From a virus: a DNA stretch of 30,128 nt. How positions within the stretch are numbered: the first letter of the stretch is position 1; every line of letters begins with the position of its first letter. A program made the translations under genes and the position numbers. Positions 7,522 to 15,238 of the stretch are shown here, piece after piece. The stretch spans positions 1-30,128 of IMG/VR virus record IMGVR_UViG_3300037843_000625. One strand, given 5' to 3'. A model generated the notes under the pieces. The model ran no database searches. It was given only the letters and a program-made list of their open reading frames with translations, and was not told where the DNA came from.

Positions 7522-7635
7522 ACTGCTGTTTAAACCTCAAACTGCACTATCGGCCTTATCCTAAACCGATATTTAAGCCCGTCACGGACTCTCTTTCGTA
7601 TTTCCCGCCAGCAAACCGGGAAAGACGGTGTATAT
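7522..7635 (+). promoter_or_regulatory. Intergenic promoter region (TATA box near 7569-7577)
   Basis: The 114-base gap has lower GC than its surroundings. ATATTTAAG (7569-7577) preceded by AAACCG resembles an archaeal TATA box with its BRE; initiation about 25 bases downstream would fall near 7600. A second TTTAAA is at 7529-7534. It probably drives the second operon starting at 7636. Near the gene, CGGTG sits just before the ATG as a weak ribosome-binding site. Confidence 0.6.
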
Positions 7636-8079
7636 ATGTCGGACATCCTGAAAGCTGATATCCTCGGCCTGTTTTTCGGGCAGTACAATACTGCCCCGGG
7701 GGAAACACCTCCAAGTATGGATCTTACGATCAAACTGAGTGAACTCATGGGACTTGGCTCGGAACGGATCATTGTCGGACGGTTCACCTACCAGAACTCA
7801 TCCGGGCAGATCCCAACCCTCGTCACAAAGGTATCCATAGATGGTGAACCGAGCCAAGACTACGGCGGATTTAACAAGTTCCCCGGAGCGGGTGGAGTTG
7901 TCGATCTCCCGGTATTCAAGTACCCAAATACTGCAAAAGCACTCGCAGCCGGGAAGCATACGATCATCGTGACCCCGGGTCTTCACTGGGCGATATTCGG
8001 CTCCCCACAGTCGTATGAAACCGTCTGGCCCACGACCACCTGGTATCCGCCAAAGACCTTCACGATCACGCTCGTGTAA
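7636..8079 (+). CDS. Hypothetical beta-rich protein, first gene of second operon
   Basis: The 147-residue protein is rich in short strands (RIIVGRFTYQN, TLVTKVSIDGE, HTIIVTP, FTITLV) with few charges, suggesting an Ig-like or jelly-roll sandwich. It has no signal peptide or transmembrane helix. ATG 7636 is the first in frame after the promoter. Being first in the operon that leads into packaging genes it may be a virion accessory (decoration or spike) protein, but nothing in the sequence proves this. Confidence 0.65.
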   Translation: MSDILKADILGLFFGQYNTAPGETPPSMDLTIKLSELMGLGSERIIVGRFTYQNSSGQIPTLVTKVSIDGEPSQDYGGFNKFPGAGGVVDLPVFKYPNTAKALAAGKHTIIVTPGLHWAIFGSPQSYETVWPTTTWYPPKTFTITLV

Positions 8080-8082
8080 GTC

Positions 8083-8532
8083 ATGCCCCCCCTCCACCCC
8101 GATGTAGTCGGGGCTGCGGACCCGTTCGCCGGTCAGGAAAACGATCCGTTCCTGCCTAACCCGCTGGTCCTGCTCTGTTTCCTTATCGGGCAGCTTTACC
8201 CGCCGGCCCTGAACTGGATGGGCTACTTCCCGCCGCATAATTACCGGCAATGGCATGTGTTGGAGGAAGCACTCACTGCCGGTTGGAATAATGGCGCCAT
8301 CAAGAAAGGTGTGGTGCCGGCTATCCCGGGCTGCCCGAAAATGTGGTTCGATGTTTCGCATTACTGGAACTTCGGCGGAATCCTCGGCATCCTTGCATAC
8401 GAACTCGTGGCGTACATCCGCGTGGTCCTCGTAATCGCCGGTATAATCCTGGCTGCCCACTGGAATGTCCTGACGCCGCAGAAAGCGCTCACAATCATCC
8501 TGCAGCAGTTCGGAGTGGTGTTGCCGTCTTGA
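8083..8532 (+). CDS. Putative membrane protein
   Basis: The 149-residue protein has a hydrophobic stretch at about 27-43 (NPLVLLCFLIGQLYPPAL) and a clear transmembrane segment at about 98-125 (GILGILAYELVAYIRVVLVIAG). The region between is aromatic and Pro-rich (MGYFPPHNYRQWHVL). It begins three bases after the preceding stop and overlaps the next ORF by TTGA. Family not recognised. With two small single-helix proteins nearby it could belong to a holin/egress or membrane-interaction set. Confidence 0.62.
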   Translation: MPPLHPDVVGAADPFAGQENDPFLPNPLVLLCFLIGQLYPPALNWMGYFPPHNYRQWHVLEEALTAGWNNGAIKKGVVPAIPGCPKMWFDVSHYWNFGGILGILAYELVAYIRVVLVIAGIILAAHWNVLTPQKALTIILQQFGVVLPS

Positions 8533-8606
8533 CCCGCCAGGAATGGTGCACCATCGCGATCGCACTGGTCATGATGGTCGCCCTCCTCTGGTGGAGTAAA
8601 GCATGA
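8529..8606 (+). CDS. 25-residue single-helix membrane peptide
   Basis: TTG 8529 overlaps the previous stop as TTGA, and the frame runs MTRQEWCTIAIALVMMVALL then WWSKA before TGA 8604-8606. It is one transmembrane helix flanked by a short polar head and a Trp/Lys end, like a tiny holin-type peptide. Evidence is the coupling and the hydrophobic profile; it is short enough to be chance. Confidence 0.45.
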   Translation: MTRQEWCTIAIALVMMVALLWWSKA

Positions 8607-8819
8607 TGAACATCGGGCCTGTGTTTGGCTGCCGCCTGAGTACCGGCGCGGCGTAGAGCTCCTCTATGGAGCGCGGTTCATTCCGCCCAGGTCCCTCTGC
8701 CCAATCCGGCCTCCGGGTCGTCCGCCTATCGACCGGTGCGGGCAAACTTTCGACAACAGCAATGCTTTGCACGAACTCTAAACATCCGGCGGTCTGTTAG
8801 CCTCTTCCGCCGGAAAAAT
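8607..8819. other. Gene-poor stretch with doubtful small ORFs and a hairpin
   Basis: No confident gene lies here. An ATG at 8603 gives only 17 codons; an ATG at 8666 gives 44 codons without a family. A third frame, open from 8575 to TAA 8779-8781, reads protein-like (EYRRGVELLYGARFIPP) but lacks ATG, GTG or TTG, so it may be a decayed gene. CCGGCGG (8786-8792) and CCGCCGG (8807-8813) form a perfect 7-bp hairpin with a 14-base loop just before the tRNA-like element. Confidence 0.4.
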
Positions 8820-8942
8820 GCCACTGAAGCGTCTGATGGTTTGACGCGTTCAGCCTGTACCGGGAGATTACCGCGGGGAAGTTCCCGAATACCCGCTCCC
8901 GAGGGAAACTGAAAGGGCGCAGATTCAATTCCTGCCAGTGGC
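8820..8942 (+). ncRNA. tRNA-like structured RNA with intron-like insert
   Basis: The 123 bases fold as a tRNA cloverleaf. A perfect 7-bp acceptor (GCCACTG 8820-8826 with CAGTGGC 8936-8942). A perfect 5-bp D stem (8829-8833 with 8843-8847) whose loop contains GG. A perfect 5-bp anticodon stem (TTCAG 8849-8853 with CTGAA 8909-8913). A 5-base variable loop ending in C. A T arm (8919-8935) with 4 of 5 pairs and loop TTCAATT. The anticodon loop is 55 bases, about 48 too long, and the insert itself pairs (CGGGAG 8861-8866 with CTCCCG 8896-8901). U8, A14, U33 and the 53-61 G-C pair are absent, so it is either a decayed intron-containing tRNA or a tRNA mimic. Confidence 0.5.
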
Positions 8943-8947
8943 TTTCA

Positions 8948-9091
8948 ATGAACAATCCCGCTCATCTACGACATGTCTTCAATCCCGGTATCTGGTGCCG
9001 GCTTTCGCTCATCGAAAAGATAGCGGTTGTGCAGCTCGCCATCAGCGGGACAGCCCTGCTGCTGCTTGTGGTGTTGGTGATGAGAAAGTGA
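8948..9091 (+). CDS. 47-residue single-pass membrane protein
   Basis: ATG 8948 to TGA 9089-9091. The N-terminal 24 residues are polar (MNNPAHLRHVFNPGIWCRLS), then a helix of about 22 hydrophobic residues (IAVVQLAISGTALLLLVVLV) and a short basic end MRK. It starts five bases after the tRNA-like structure, so that structure may lie in its leader. No strong ribosome-binding site is visible. Holin-like by shape only. Confidence 0.5.
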   Translation: MNNPAHLRHVFNPGIWCRLSLIEKIAVVQLAISGTALLLLVVLVMRK

Positions 9092-9098
9092 GGCAGAC

Positions 9099-9296
9099 AT
9101 GATTCCCCCGCGGATTTTCTACGAAGATAAGGAACTGACGCATGTAAAATGCCCGCGGGAATATTTTCCCGCTCTTTCTCTACGAGTCTGCATATCTTGT
9201 AAATGGCATACGAGCATTCAGCTCCCACCAAAAGATCCACCATACGTCGTCTGCCATCTCGAAGGCGAGTGGTACAATGCGGCGTTGACATCATGA
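9099..9296 (+). CDS. Small Cys-containing hypothetical protein
   Basis: The 65-residue protein starts at ATG 9099 after GAGGCAG and overlaps the small terminase gene by ATGA. Cysteines at about 18, 31, 34 (CISC) and 52 (VVCHLEGEW) have the spacing of a four-Cys zinc site. The coupling to terS implies co-expression with packaging genes. Family not recognised. Confidence 0.62.
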   Translation: MIPPRIFYEDKELTHVKCPREYFPALSLRVCISCKWHTSIQLPPKDPPYVVCHLEGEWYNAALTS

Positions 9297-9796
9297 CCGC
9301 AAAAAAGAAATCCGGGCAAAAACGCCCGGCGAAGTTGTCAAAAGCGCCGCAGAAACGACCCGGAGCGACCAGTAAGTACGACCCGGATCACCACCCGTTC
9401 ATGGCATGGGCGCTTGCGATCCGGGGCAAGACCAACAAAGAGATCGCCGCCGGGCTTAGGATTTCGACCGGCACCCTCTTCACATGGGGCAAGGAACACC
9501 CCGAGTTCCTGAGCTCCCTAAAAGCGGGCAAGGATTCAGCGGATACAAAGGTTGAAAGCTCTCTTTTCATGAGGGCTTTCGGCTATGAATACGAAGAAGT
9601 CAAAACTGAAGAAGGCCCCGACGGTACGAAAATCACCCGGACCGTCAAGGCAGTACCCCCTGACACCACCGCTATGATCTTCTGGCTCAAGAACCGCAGG
9701 CCGAAAGAATGGCGCGACAAGCACGAACTCACCGGCGATGCCGGAGGCCCGCTCGTTGTCAAGGTCCTCAAAGGCGTCAGCATGGAGGATCTATGA
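9293..9796 (+). CDS. Terminase small subunit
   Basis: The 167-residue protein recognises viral DNA for packaging. After a basic N-terminal tail (to about residue 38) comes a helix-turn-helix (FMAWALAIRGKTNKEIAAGL, then RISTGTLFTWGKEHPEF). Then come an oligomerisation region (SADTKVESSLFMRAFGYEYEE) and the family-typical end PPDTTAMIFWLKNRRPKEWRD with a C-terminal tail likely to contact the large subunit. ATG 9293 overlaps the upstream stop (ATGA); longer starts are less likely. Unusually it is separated from the large terminase by a fusion enzyme gene. Confidence 0.85.
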   Translation: MTAKKKSGQKRPAKLSKAPQKRPGATSKYDPDHHPFMAWALAIRGKTNKEIAAGLRISTGTLFTWGKEHPEFLSSLKAGKDSADTKVESSLFMRAFGYEYEEVKTEEGPDGTKITRTVKAVPPDTTAMIFWLKNRRPKEWRDKHELTGDAGGPLVVKVLKGVSMEDL

Positions 9797-11265
9797 CCGG
9801 CCCGCTCGTATCGGTCATCATCCCGGCCTATCACGCAGAGAAGTTCATCGCCCGGGCCCTGGACAGCGTCAAAAAGCAGACATTCCGGGACTTCGAGGTT
9901 ATCCTTGTTGTCGACGATTTCCAGCACGATCGGACCGGCGATATCGCAGCAGAATACCTCCCAAAACTCAATATTATCCCGGTTTTCAGCGAGAAAAAGA
10001 CCAGCCCGGCCAACGCCCGCAACCGTGCGATCGAGAGGGCAGAAGGAAAATACCTCGCATTCCTCGACGCCGATGACGAATGGCTGCCCCACCACCTGGC
10101 GAATGCAATCTCTTTTCTCACGCAGAACCCGGGTATCCAGGTCTACTATGGGATGTGCGTCAACATCTTAGGCGAGCCGGTCGGGTTTCACGGCCGGCCC
10201 ATTGAAAACATCAACCAGTATTGCACGGCCCCCCACTCTGCAATTGTGTGCGTCAACCCTCCCCCGGCATTGTTCGACGAGCGGTTAGCCGCTGCCGACG
10301 ATTACCTCTGGCTCCTCGAAATGCACCGGAAGGGCGTTAAATTCCATTTCAACCCCAAGCTGGAGTCCAACTATCACATGCACGGCGGCAACCTGACCGG
10401 AGAGGCACCCGGCTTCTGGCGGCAGATGTTCCAGGTCCACTGGTACGACAAGACGCCCGGCTGGGACTGCCTCACCATGAAAGCCCCCACCGACATCCAG
10501 GTCGAGCCCACCACTCGGTGCGGATTGAAGTGCAAGATGTGTATCCGGTCGGCCGACCAGGAGATCCGCGATATCACGCCCGAAACGCTCTGGAAGATCC
10601 TTACGGCGCACCCGGAAAGCAGGCTGGTGAAACTGCAGGGGCTGGGAGAACCGTTCATGCACCCGCAGCTGGACATCCTGGCGATGATGGTACGGGCTGC
10701 CGGGAAGTATGCGATCACTATTACGAACGGCCAGCCGGAGAACGTCGTCCCGTGGTCCCGGTATTTCAACGAGGTTATGTTCTCGCTGGACTACATCAAA
10801 GGGCCGGCGCCGGCGAGCGCTCACGAAGGCAGCCCGAAAAAGGTTATCGGGAAAATCCTCGAAATCAAGGAGAAATACCCGGAAGTAAACCTCACCATCA
10901 ACCAGGTTATCTCGGCAGATACCCGCGATCGGGACATATGCGACGTCGAGACGTTCTGCTCGGACCACTGTATCAAACTCATCAGAAACCGGATCGCGAA
11001 CTGGCATAGCAACCCCTCAAAAGGAATTGCGGAAATGGTTGCCCTGGACCGGGCCATACACGGACCGCTCGATCCATTCGACCCCCACTGTCCCTGGGGA
11101 TTTACGTGGGCATATTACGACGCCCGTGGCAGGCTCCATCCCTGCTGCGTCCGGATGTCCGATGAATATTTGATGGACGGCGGCTGGAACGATCCGGCCA
11201 TGCAGGAATTCCGACGCCAGCGGCTTGACGGGGGCTGTGAAACGTGCAAGAGGTGCCCGGATTGA
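9793..11265 (+). CDS. Glycosyltransferase family 2 - radical SAM/SPASM-like fusion
   Basis: The 490-residue protein has two enzyme domains. Residues 4 to about 215 are a GT-A family 2 glycosyltransferase: PLVSVIIPAYHAEKFIARAL, nucleotide-binding VVDD (39-42), the metal-binding LDADDEW (91-97) and a likely acceptor-site acidic pair in AAADDYLWL (167-175). Residues about 232-490 are a radical SAM enzyme: VEPTTRCGLKCKMC with the CxxxCxxC 4Fe-4S motif (Cys243, 247, 250), GLGEP (283-287), and a Cys-rich C-terminus (C433, CC 451-452, C482, C485, C488) resembling a SPASM auxiliary-cluster domain. It overlaps both terminase genes by four bases, so it is made with them. It may modify a virion protein, a host surface component or DNA; the substrate is unknown. 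Confidence 0.88.
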   Translation: MTGPLVSVIIPAYHAEKFIARALDSVKKQTFRDFEVILVVDDFQHDRTGDIAAEYLPKLNIIPVFSEKKTSPANARNRAIERAEGKYLAFLDADDEWLPHHLANAISFLTQNPGIQVYYGMCVNILGEPVGFHGRPIENINQYCTAPHSAIVCVNPPPALFDERLAAADDYLWLLEMHRKGVKFHFNPKLESNYHMHGGNLTGEAPGFWRQMFQVHWYDKTPGWDCLTMKAPTDIQVEPTTRCGLKCKMCIRSADQEIRDITPETLWKILTAHPESRLVKLQGLGEPFMHPQLDILAMMVRAAGKYAITITNGQPENVVPWSRYFNEVMFSLDYIKGPAPASAHEGSPKKVIGKILEIKEKYPEVNLTINQVISADTRDRDICDVETFCSDHCIKLIRNRIANWHSNPSKGIAEMVALDRAIHGPLDPFDPHCPWGFTWAYYDARGRLHPCCVRMSDEYLMDGGWNDPAMQEFRRQRLDGGCETCKRCPD

Positions 11266-12638
11266 CCGCTGCTGCAGCCGCCCCCCCCTATCTCATTATT
11301 GAAGACCCAAAAGGCGGCAACGCCAAAGCGTTCCAGCCGTACGGGGGCGGCCTGCAGATCTGGAAATGCAAGGCGCCGGAAGTCATCATCAGCGGACCGG
11401 CAGAGACCGGCAAGACCCGGACCTGCCTGGAGAAACTCGATGCCCTCATGTGGAAATATCCCGGGGCTCAGGCAATCATCGTCAGGAAGACCTACCACAG
11501 CCTCAAGATGACCGTGCTACTCACATTCGAGAAAAAGGTGCTCGGCCCGGGCTCGCCGGTCGTGAAACTCGGCGGCGAGCATCGTGAAGGCTATGTGTAC
11601 CCGAATGGCTCCCGGATCTATCTCGGCGGCCTTGATGATCCTGACAAGGTCCTCTCCTCCGAATGGGACGTTGTCTATATCAACCAGACCGAAGAGCTCA
11701 CGCTCAATGACTGGGAAGTCATCACGACCAGGACAACCGGCCGGGCCGGCAACATGCCCTACGCCCAGGTGCTCGGCGACTGCAATCCAGACAGGCCGAC
11801 CCACTGGATCCGGCACCGTCCCAGTCTCGCCTTTTTCGAGTCCCGTCACGAAGACAACCCGGTCCTGTTCAACCCGGTCACGCACGAGATCACCGAGCAG
11901 GGCCGGCGCACGCTCGCGGTCTTGGACGGCCTGACCGGTGTCCGGTACCAGCGGCTGCGGTTGGGCAAGTGGGCTGCTGCAGAAGGCACCGTTTATGAAG
12001 AGTTCGACCGGGCGGTCCACCTGATCGACCGGTTCCCGATCCCGGACGACTGGGTCAAATTCCGGGCCATCGATTTTGGGTATACCAACCCATTCACCTG
12101 CCAGTGGTGGGCGATCGATGAAGACGGCCGGCTCTACCTATACCGCGAGCTCTACATGAGCAAGCGCCTGGTCGAGGACCACGCCCGGCAAATCCTCGAG
12201 TACACCGGCACCGAGCAGATCTATGCGACCGTGGCTGACCATGACGCCGAGGACCGGGCGACACTCGCAAAGTACGGCATCGAAACTATCCCGGCCATGA
12301 AAGCGGTTTCGCTCGGCATCCAGGCAGTCCAGTCACGGCTCCGGAAAGCCGGCGATGGACGACCGCGGTTATTCATCATGCGGGATTCGCTCATTGAGGT
12401 GGACCCCTGGCTGCAGGCTGCCCGCAAACCCCTGTGTTTCGAGCAGGAGATGGATGCGTACGTCTGGAAACAATCGGCAGACGGCAAACCGAACAAAGAG
12501 GAGCCGGTCAAGGCAGATGACCATGCCTGCGATGCTGCCCGGTACCTCGTGACCTATGTCGACAGCGTGACTGAGGCTGCCGATATGACCGAGGCCGTGC
12601 TGGTCTACGAAGACGACTACAGCATCAGCCCGTTTTAG
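11262..12638 (+). CDS. Terminase large subunit
   Basis: The 458-residue protein is the packaging motor ATPase and nuclease. Walker A is GPAETGKT (45-52), the Walker B-like strand is WDVVYINQTEEL (about 135-146), and a coupling motif with GDCNP follows. The C-terminal RNase H-like nuclease has its acidic residues in AIDFGY (Asp about 271), ADHDAED and KADDHACDAARY. I chose TTG 11262 because it overlaps the previous stop as TTGA with GAGGTG upstream; GTG 11244 would add six residues. Length is normal for the family. It is coupled to the GT2-radical SAM fusion upstream. Confidence 0.93.
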   Translation: MTAAAAAPPYLIIEDPKGGNAKAFQPYGGGLQIWKCKAPEVIISGPAETGKTRTCLEKLDALMWKYPGAQAIIVRKTYHSLKMTVLLTFEKKVLGPGSPVVKLGGEHREGYVYPNGSRIYLGGLDDPDKVLSSEWDVVYINQTEELTLNDWEVITTRTTGRAGNMPYAQVLGDCNPDRPTHWIRHRPSLAFFESRHEDNPVLFNPVTHEITEQGRRTLAVLDGLTGVRYQRLRLGKWAAAEGTVYEEFDRAVHLIDRFPIPDDWVKFRAIDFGYTNPFTCQWWAIDEDGRLYLYRELYMSKRLVEDHARQILEYTGTEQIYATVADHDAEDRATLAKYGIETIPAMKAVSLGIQAVQSRLRKAGDGRPRLFIMRDSLIEVDPWLQAARKPLCFEQEMDAYVWKQSADGKPNKEEPVKADDHACDAARYLVTYVDSVTEAADMTEAVLVYEDDYSISPF

Positions 12639-12647
12639 GAGAAAATC

Positions 12648-12959
12648 ATGACGCAACAGATTGAGACCCTAATCAACAAGAGAGCGCTCCTCGCAGCCCT
12701 CTCACAAGCAATGACCAGTGAACGCCAGGGCAACCCGAAAGAGGCGGCAAATCTCATCAAACGTCTCAAGAGCCGGATCGCCGAGGGAGAGTTCGACGAG
12801 CCCCCATCTATGGTTGTCCGGGTATCGGTGGATGAGAAGCTACTCAAGACCACAATGGACGAAATCCTCGCGCCGCATATCGAGGAGATCGAGCGCCTGA
12901 AAGGGATCGTCGATTCTCCCGCAATGAAGAAAGCAGGAGAAGAGGCCGGGAAGAAATGA
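12648..12959 (+). CDS. Small helical protein between terminase and portal
   Basis: The 103-residue protein follows a clear TAGGAG ribosome-binding site and overlaps the portal gene by ATGA. It is almost wholly helical and charged (KEAANLIKRLKSRIAEGEF; KLLKTTMDEILAPHIEEIE). Its C-terminus resembles the start of the portal's coiled-coil extension in character, so the two may interact. No family recognised. Confidence 0.68.
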   Translation: MTQQIETLINKRALLAALSQAMTSERQGNPKEAANLIKRLKSRIAEGEFDEPPSMVVRVSVDEKLLKTTMDEILAPHIEEIERLKGIVDSPAMKKAGEEAGKK

Positions 12960-15238
12960 TCGACGAGGTAAAAAAACTTAAGGAGGTGGTGGCTGACGGC
13001 GAGAAAGCCATCGCAGCCATCCACGACCAGATCACAGCGCTGGAAGAGTCCACCGCAAAGAGCCCGGTCGATGGCATGCTGTTCGAGAAAGGGCAGGCTG
13101 TCTCAGTCGAGGAAGTCCAGCAGCAGATTGCCGAGCTGAAGGAAGACAACGCCATTAAGAGCGAGAACCTGGAGCTCATGAAAGAATCCATCCAGGTCCT
13201 TGAGATGCAGCTCGCGGAGCAGGGATGGGTCCAGCTCTTTGGCGGGGGCGGTCCTTATGCCCGGGAGCTCTCGCGGGTCGCGCTCGGCCGCATCAACGAC
13301 CTGGTCCGGGTCTACTGGCTCAAGAACCCCCTGATCAAGCGTGCCGTCACGCTGCAGGCCCTCTATGTCTTCTCGCAGGGGGTCTCGGTCAAAGCCAACG
13401 ATCCCGATATCGACGACCTGGTCCAGAAGTTCCTGGAGGACCGCAAGAACAAGGTCAGCTTCACGAGCCACCAGGCGCAGATGGCCAACGATATGGAACT
13501 CACCGCGTTCGGCAACCTCTTTTACGCACTGCTCACGGACCCTGACACCGGCCGGGTCATCATCCGCCTTATCCCCTTCGACGAGGTCATGGAAATCGAC
13601 ACCAACCCGCACGATATCAAGGAAGTCTGGTTCTACAAGCGGCAGTTCATGCAGCAGACGCTCGATTACCTCACCGGCACGCTCGTTACGCGGGCATATG
13701 TGCAATGGCACCCGGATTGGAAATACCAGCCACCGGAGGACCAGCGCCCGGAGAAGATCGGGTTGTATGATGTCCGGTGGGATGCCCCGATCTACCATGT
13801 CGGGATCAACAAACTCGCCGATATGAAATTCGGGATCTCGGATATCTACAGCGGCCTTGACTGGGCACAGGCTTACAAACAGTTCCTAGAGAACCTCTCA
13901 AAGGTCTGGCAGGCCCTCGCCCGGTTCGCCTTTGATCTCAAGACCAAAGGCGGCTCCGCTGCAGTCCAGGCATCGAAACAGAAGATGGAGAGGATGGCGC
14001 ACCAGAAGAGCCCGGAGATTGGGTGGGCGGAAGGCCGCCCGGTCGCTTCCGTCTTCTCACACAGCGAAGGCGTCGAGCTCTCGGCCATCAAGGCCTCCGG
14101 CGCGACCACGTCCGCAGAAGACGGCAACAAGCTGCTGCTGATGGTCTGTTCCGCTACCGGCATCTTCCAGCACTACCTCAGCGGGGATCCCGGGAAAGGC
14201 AACATGGCGACTGCCAAGACCATGGAGCGGCCCATGGAATTGCAGTTCCTCAACCGGCGGACCCTGTGGGCGGATACCATCAAGGACATCCTGCAGTACG
14301 TGATCGATCAGTCAATCATTGCGCCGAACGGTATGCTGCACGATATGGGAGAAATCGATGACGACAAATATACCGGCGAGCAGGTTGTCGTCATGGGAAA
14401 GAAATCAGACGAGAATGGCGAAGAAACTGACGAAGTAGTTTCCCGTGAAATTGCAGTCTCGTTCCCGCCGCTCCTGGAACACGATATCACCGAATCTGTG
14501 AATGCGATCGTCAACGCTGCAACTCTCGGTGGCAACGGCCTTGCCGGCACCATCGACCTGAAGACCCTGAGCAAGCGACTGTTTGAGGTCCTCGATATCG
14601 CGGGCTCGGATGACCTGCTGGCATCGATCTACCCGGACGACGATGCAGAGCCGATCCTCATGACCAAAGACCAGAAACTCAACCTGGTCTTCAAGCTCAT
14701 GACCGGCGACCCACAGGACCCGTTCAGTATCCAGCAGCAGAAACAGCTTGCTGAGTTCCTCGGTCTGAAATATATCGAGCCGCCCAAAGAACTCGAACCA
14801 CCGGCAACACCACCCGCTGCACCAACATTCCCGGGTCGGATCCCGATGCCCGAGGAAGTCGACGGCCAGCAACCCCCGCAGCTCGCGAAGGCAAAGGAAG
14901 CAATCGACACATCCGGCGGGGGTCCCGGCGATGGCAGCCTCATAGGATGGCCTGCGCCGTATACCCCGGTCAGCGGCCCCTCGTTCCCAAGCAACGATCC
15001 GGTCCATGATGAGGAGGACCTCATCGCGATCAAGAAGTGGCGGGCGACTCACCCGGAGCTGTTCACGGGCGGTGCTGAGGATCCTATGGGCGCGACCGGC
15101 GAAGAACGCAAGAGCCGTATCGCCCAGCACAAGGCCATCATCGCGAAGTACATCCAGCAGCGGATGGAGGACCCGCCCGGCAATGCCGATGCGGGATATG
15201 GCGGTACGCTGAAAGGCGGACCGGACGACCGTTCATGA
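12956..15238 (+). CDS. Portal protein with N-terminal coiled-coil extension
   Basis: The 760-residue protein forms the dodecameric portal at one capsid vertex. Residues 1 to about 85 are a coiled coil (EVKKLKEVVADGEKAIAAI; VEEVQQQIAELKED) not present in minimal portals. The core (about 95-570) has typical features: VYWLKNPLIKRAVTL, the ELTAFGNLFYAL helix, IRLIPFDEVMEI, and LWADTIKDILQYVIDQ. The C-terminal 130 residues are Pro-rich and probably unstructured (PPKELEPPATPPAAP). Its place directly after terminase and before a gp7-like minor head gene supports the assignment. It is longer than most portals (400-550) because of both extensions. Confidence 0.88.
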   Translation: MIDEVKKLKEVVADGEKAIAAIHDQITALEESTAKSPVDGMLFEKGQAVSVEEVQQQIAELKEDNAIKSENLELMKESIQVLEMQLAEQGWVQLFGGGGPYARELSRVALGRINDLVRVYWLKNPLIKRAVTLQALYVFSQGVSVKANDPDIDDLVQKFLEDRKNKVSFTSHQAQMANDMELTAFGNLFYALLTDPDTGRVIIRLIPFDEVMEIDTNPHDIKEVWFYKRQFMQQTLDYLTGTLVTRAYVQWHPDWKYQPPEDQRPEKIGLYDVRWDAPIYHVGINKLADMKFGISDIYSGLDWAQAYKQFLENLSKVWQALARFAFDLKTKGGSAAVQASKQKMERMAHQKSPEIGWAEGRPVASVFSHSEGVELSAIKASGATTSAEDGNKLLLMVCSATGIFQHYLSGDPGKGNMATAKTMERPMELQFLNRRTLWADTIKDILQYVIDQSIIAPNGMLHDMGEIDDDKYTGEQVVVMGKKSDENGEETDEVVSREIAVSFPPLLEHDITESVNAIVNAATLGGNGLAGTIDLKTLSKRLFEVLDIAGSDDLLASIYPDDDAEPILMTKDQKLNLVFKLMTGDPQDPFSIQQQKQLAEFLGLKYIEPPKELEPPATPPAAPTFPGRIPMPEEVDGQQPPQLAKAKEAIDTSGGGPGDGSLIGWPAPYTPVSGPSFPSNDPVHDEEDLIAIKKWRATHPELFTGGAEDPMGATGEERKSRIAQHKAIIAKYIQQRMEDPPGNADAGYGGTLKGGPDDRS

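Noticed and set aside
8575-8781. Protein gene in the third frame of the gene-poor stretch
   Set aside because: No ATG, GTG or TTG in frame, no ribosome-binding site and mixed composition; noted only as a possible decayed gene.
8786-8813. Transcription terminator
   Set aside because: The hairpin is followed by A residues, not T, on the plus strand, and archaeal termination does not depend on such stems.
10285-11007. Minus-strand ORF of 240 codons inside the GT2-radical SAM gene
   Set aside because: The plus strand encodes exact radical SAM and glycosyltransferase motifs here; the minus product has no recognisable features.
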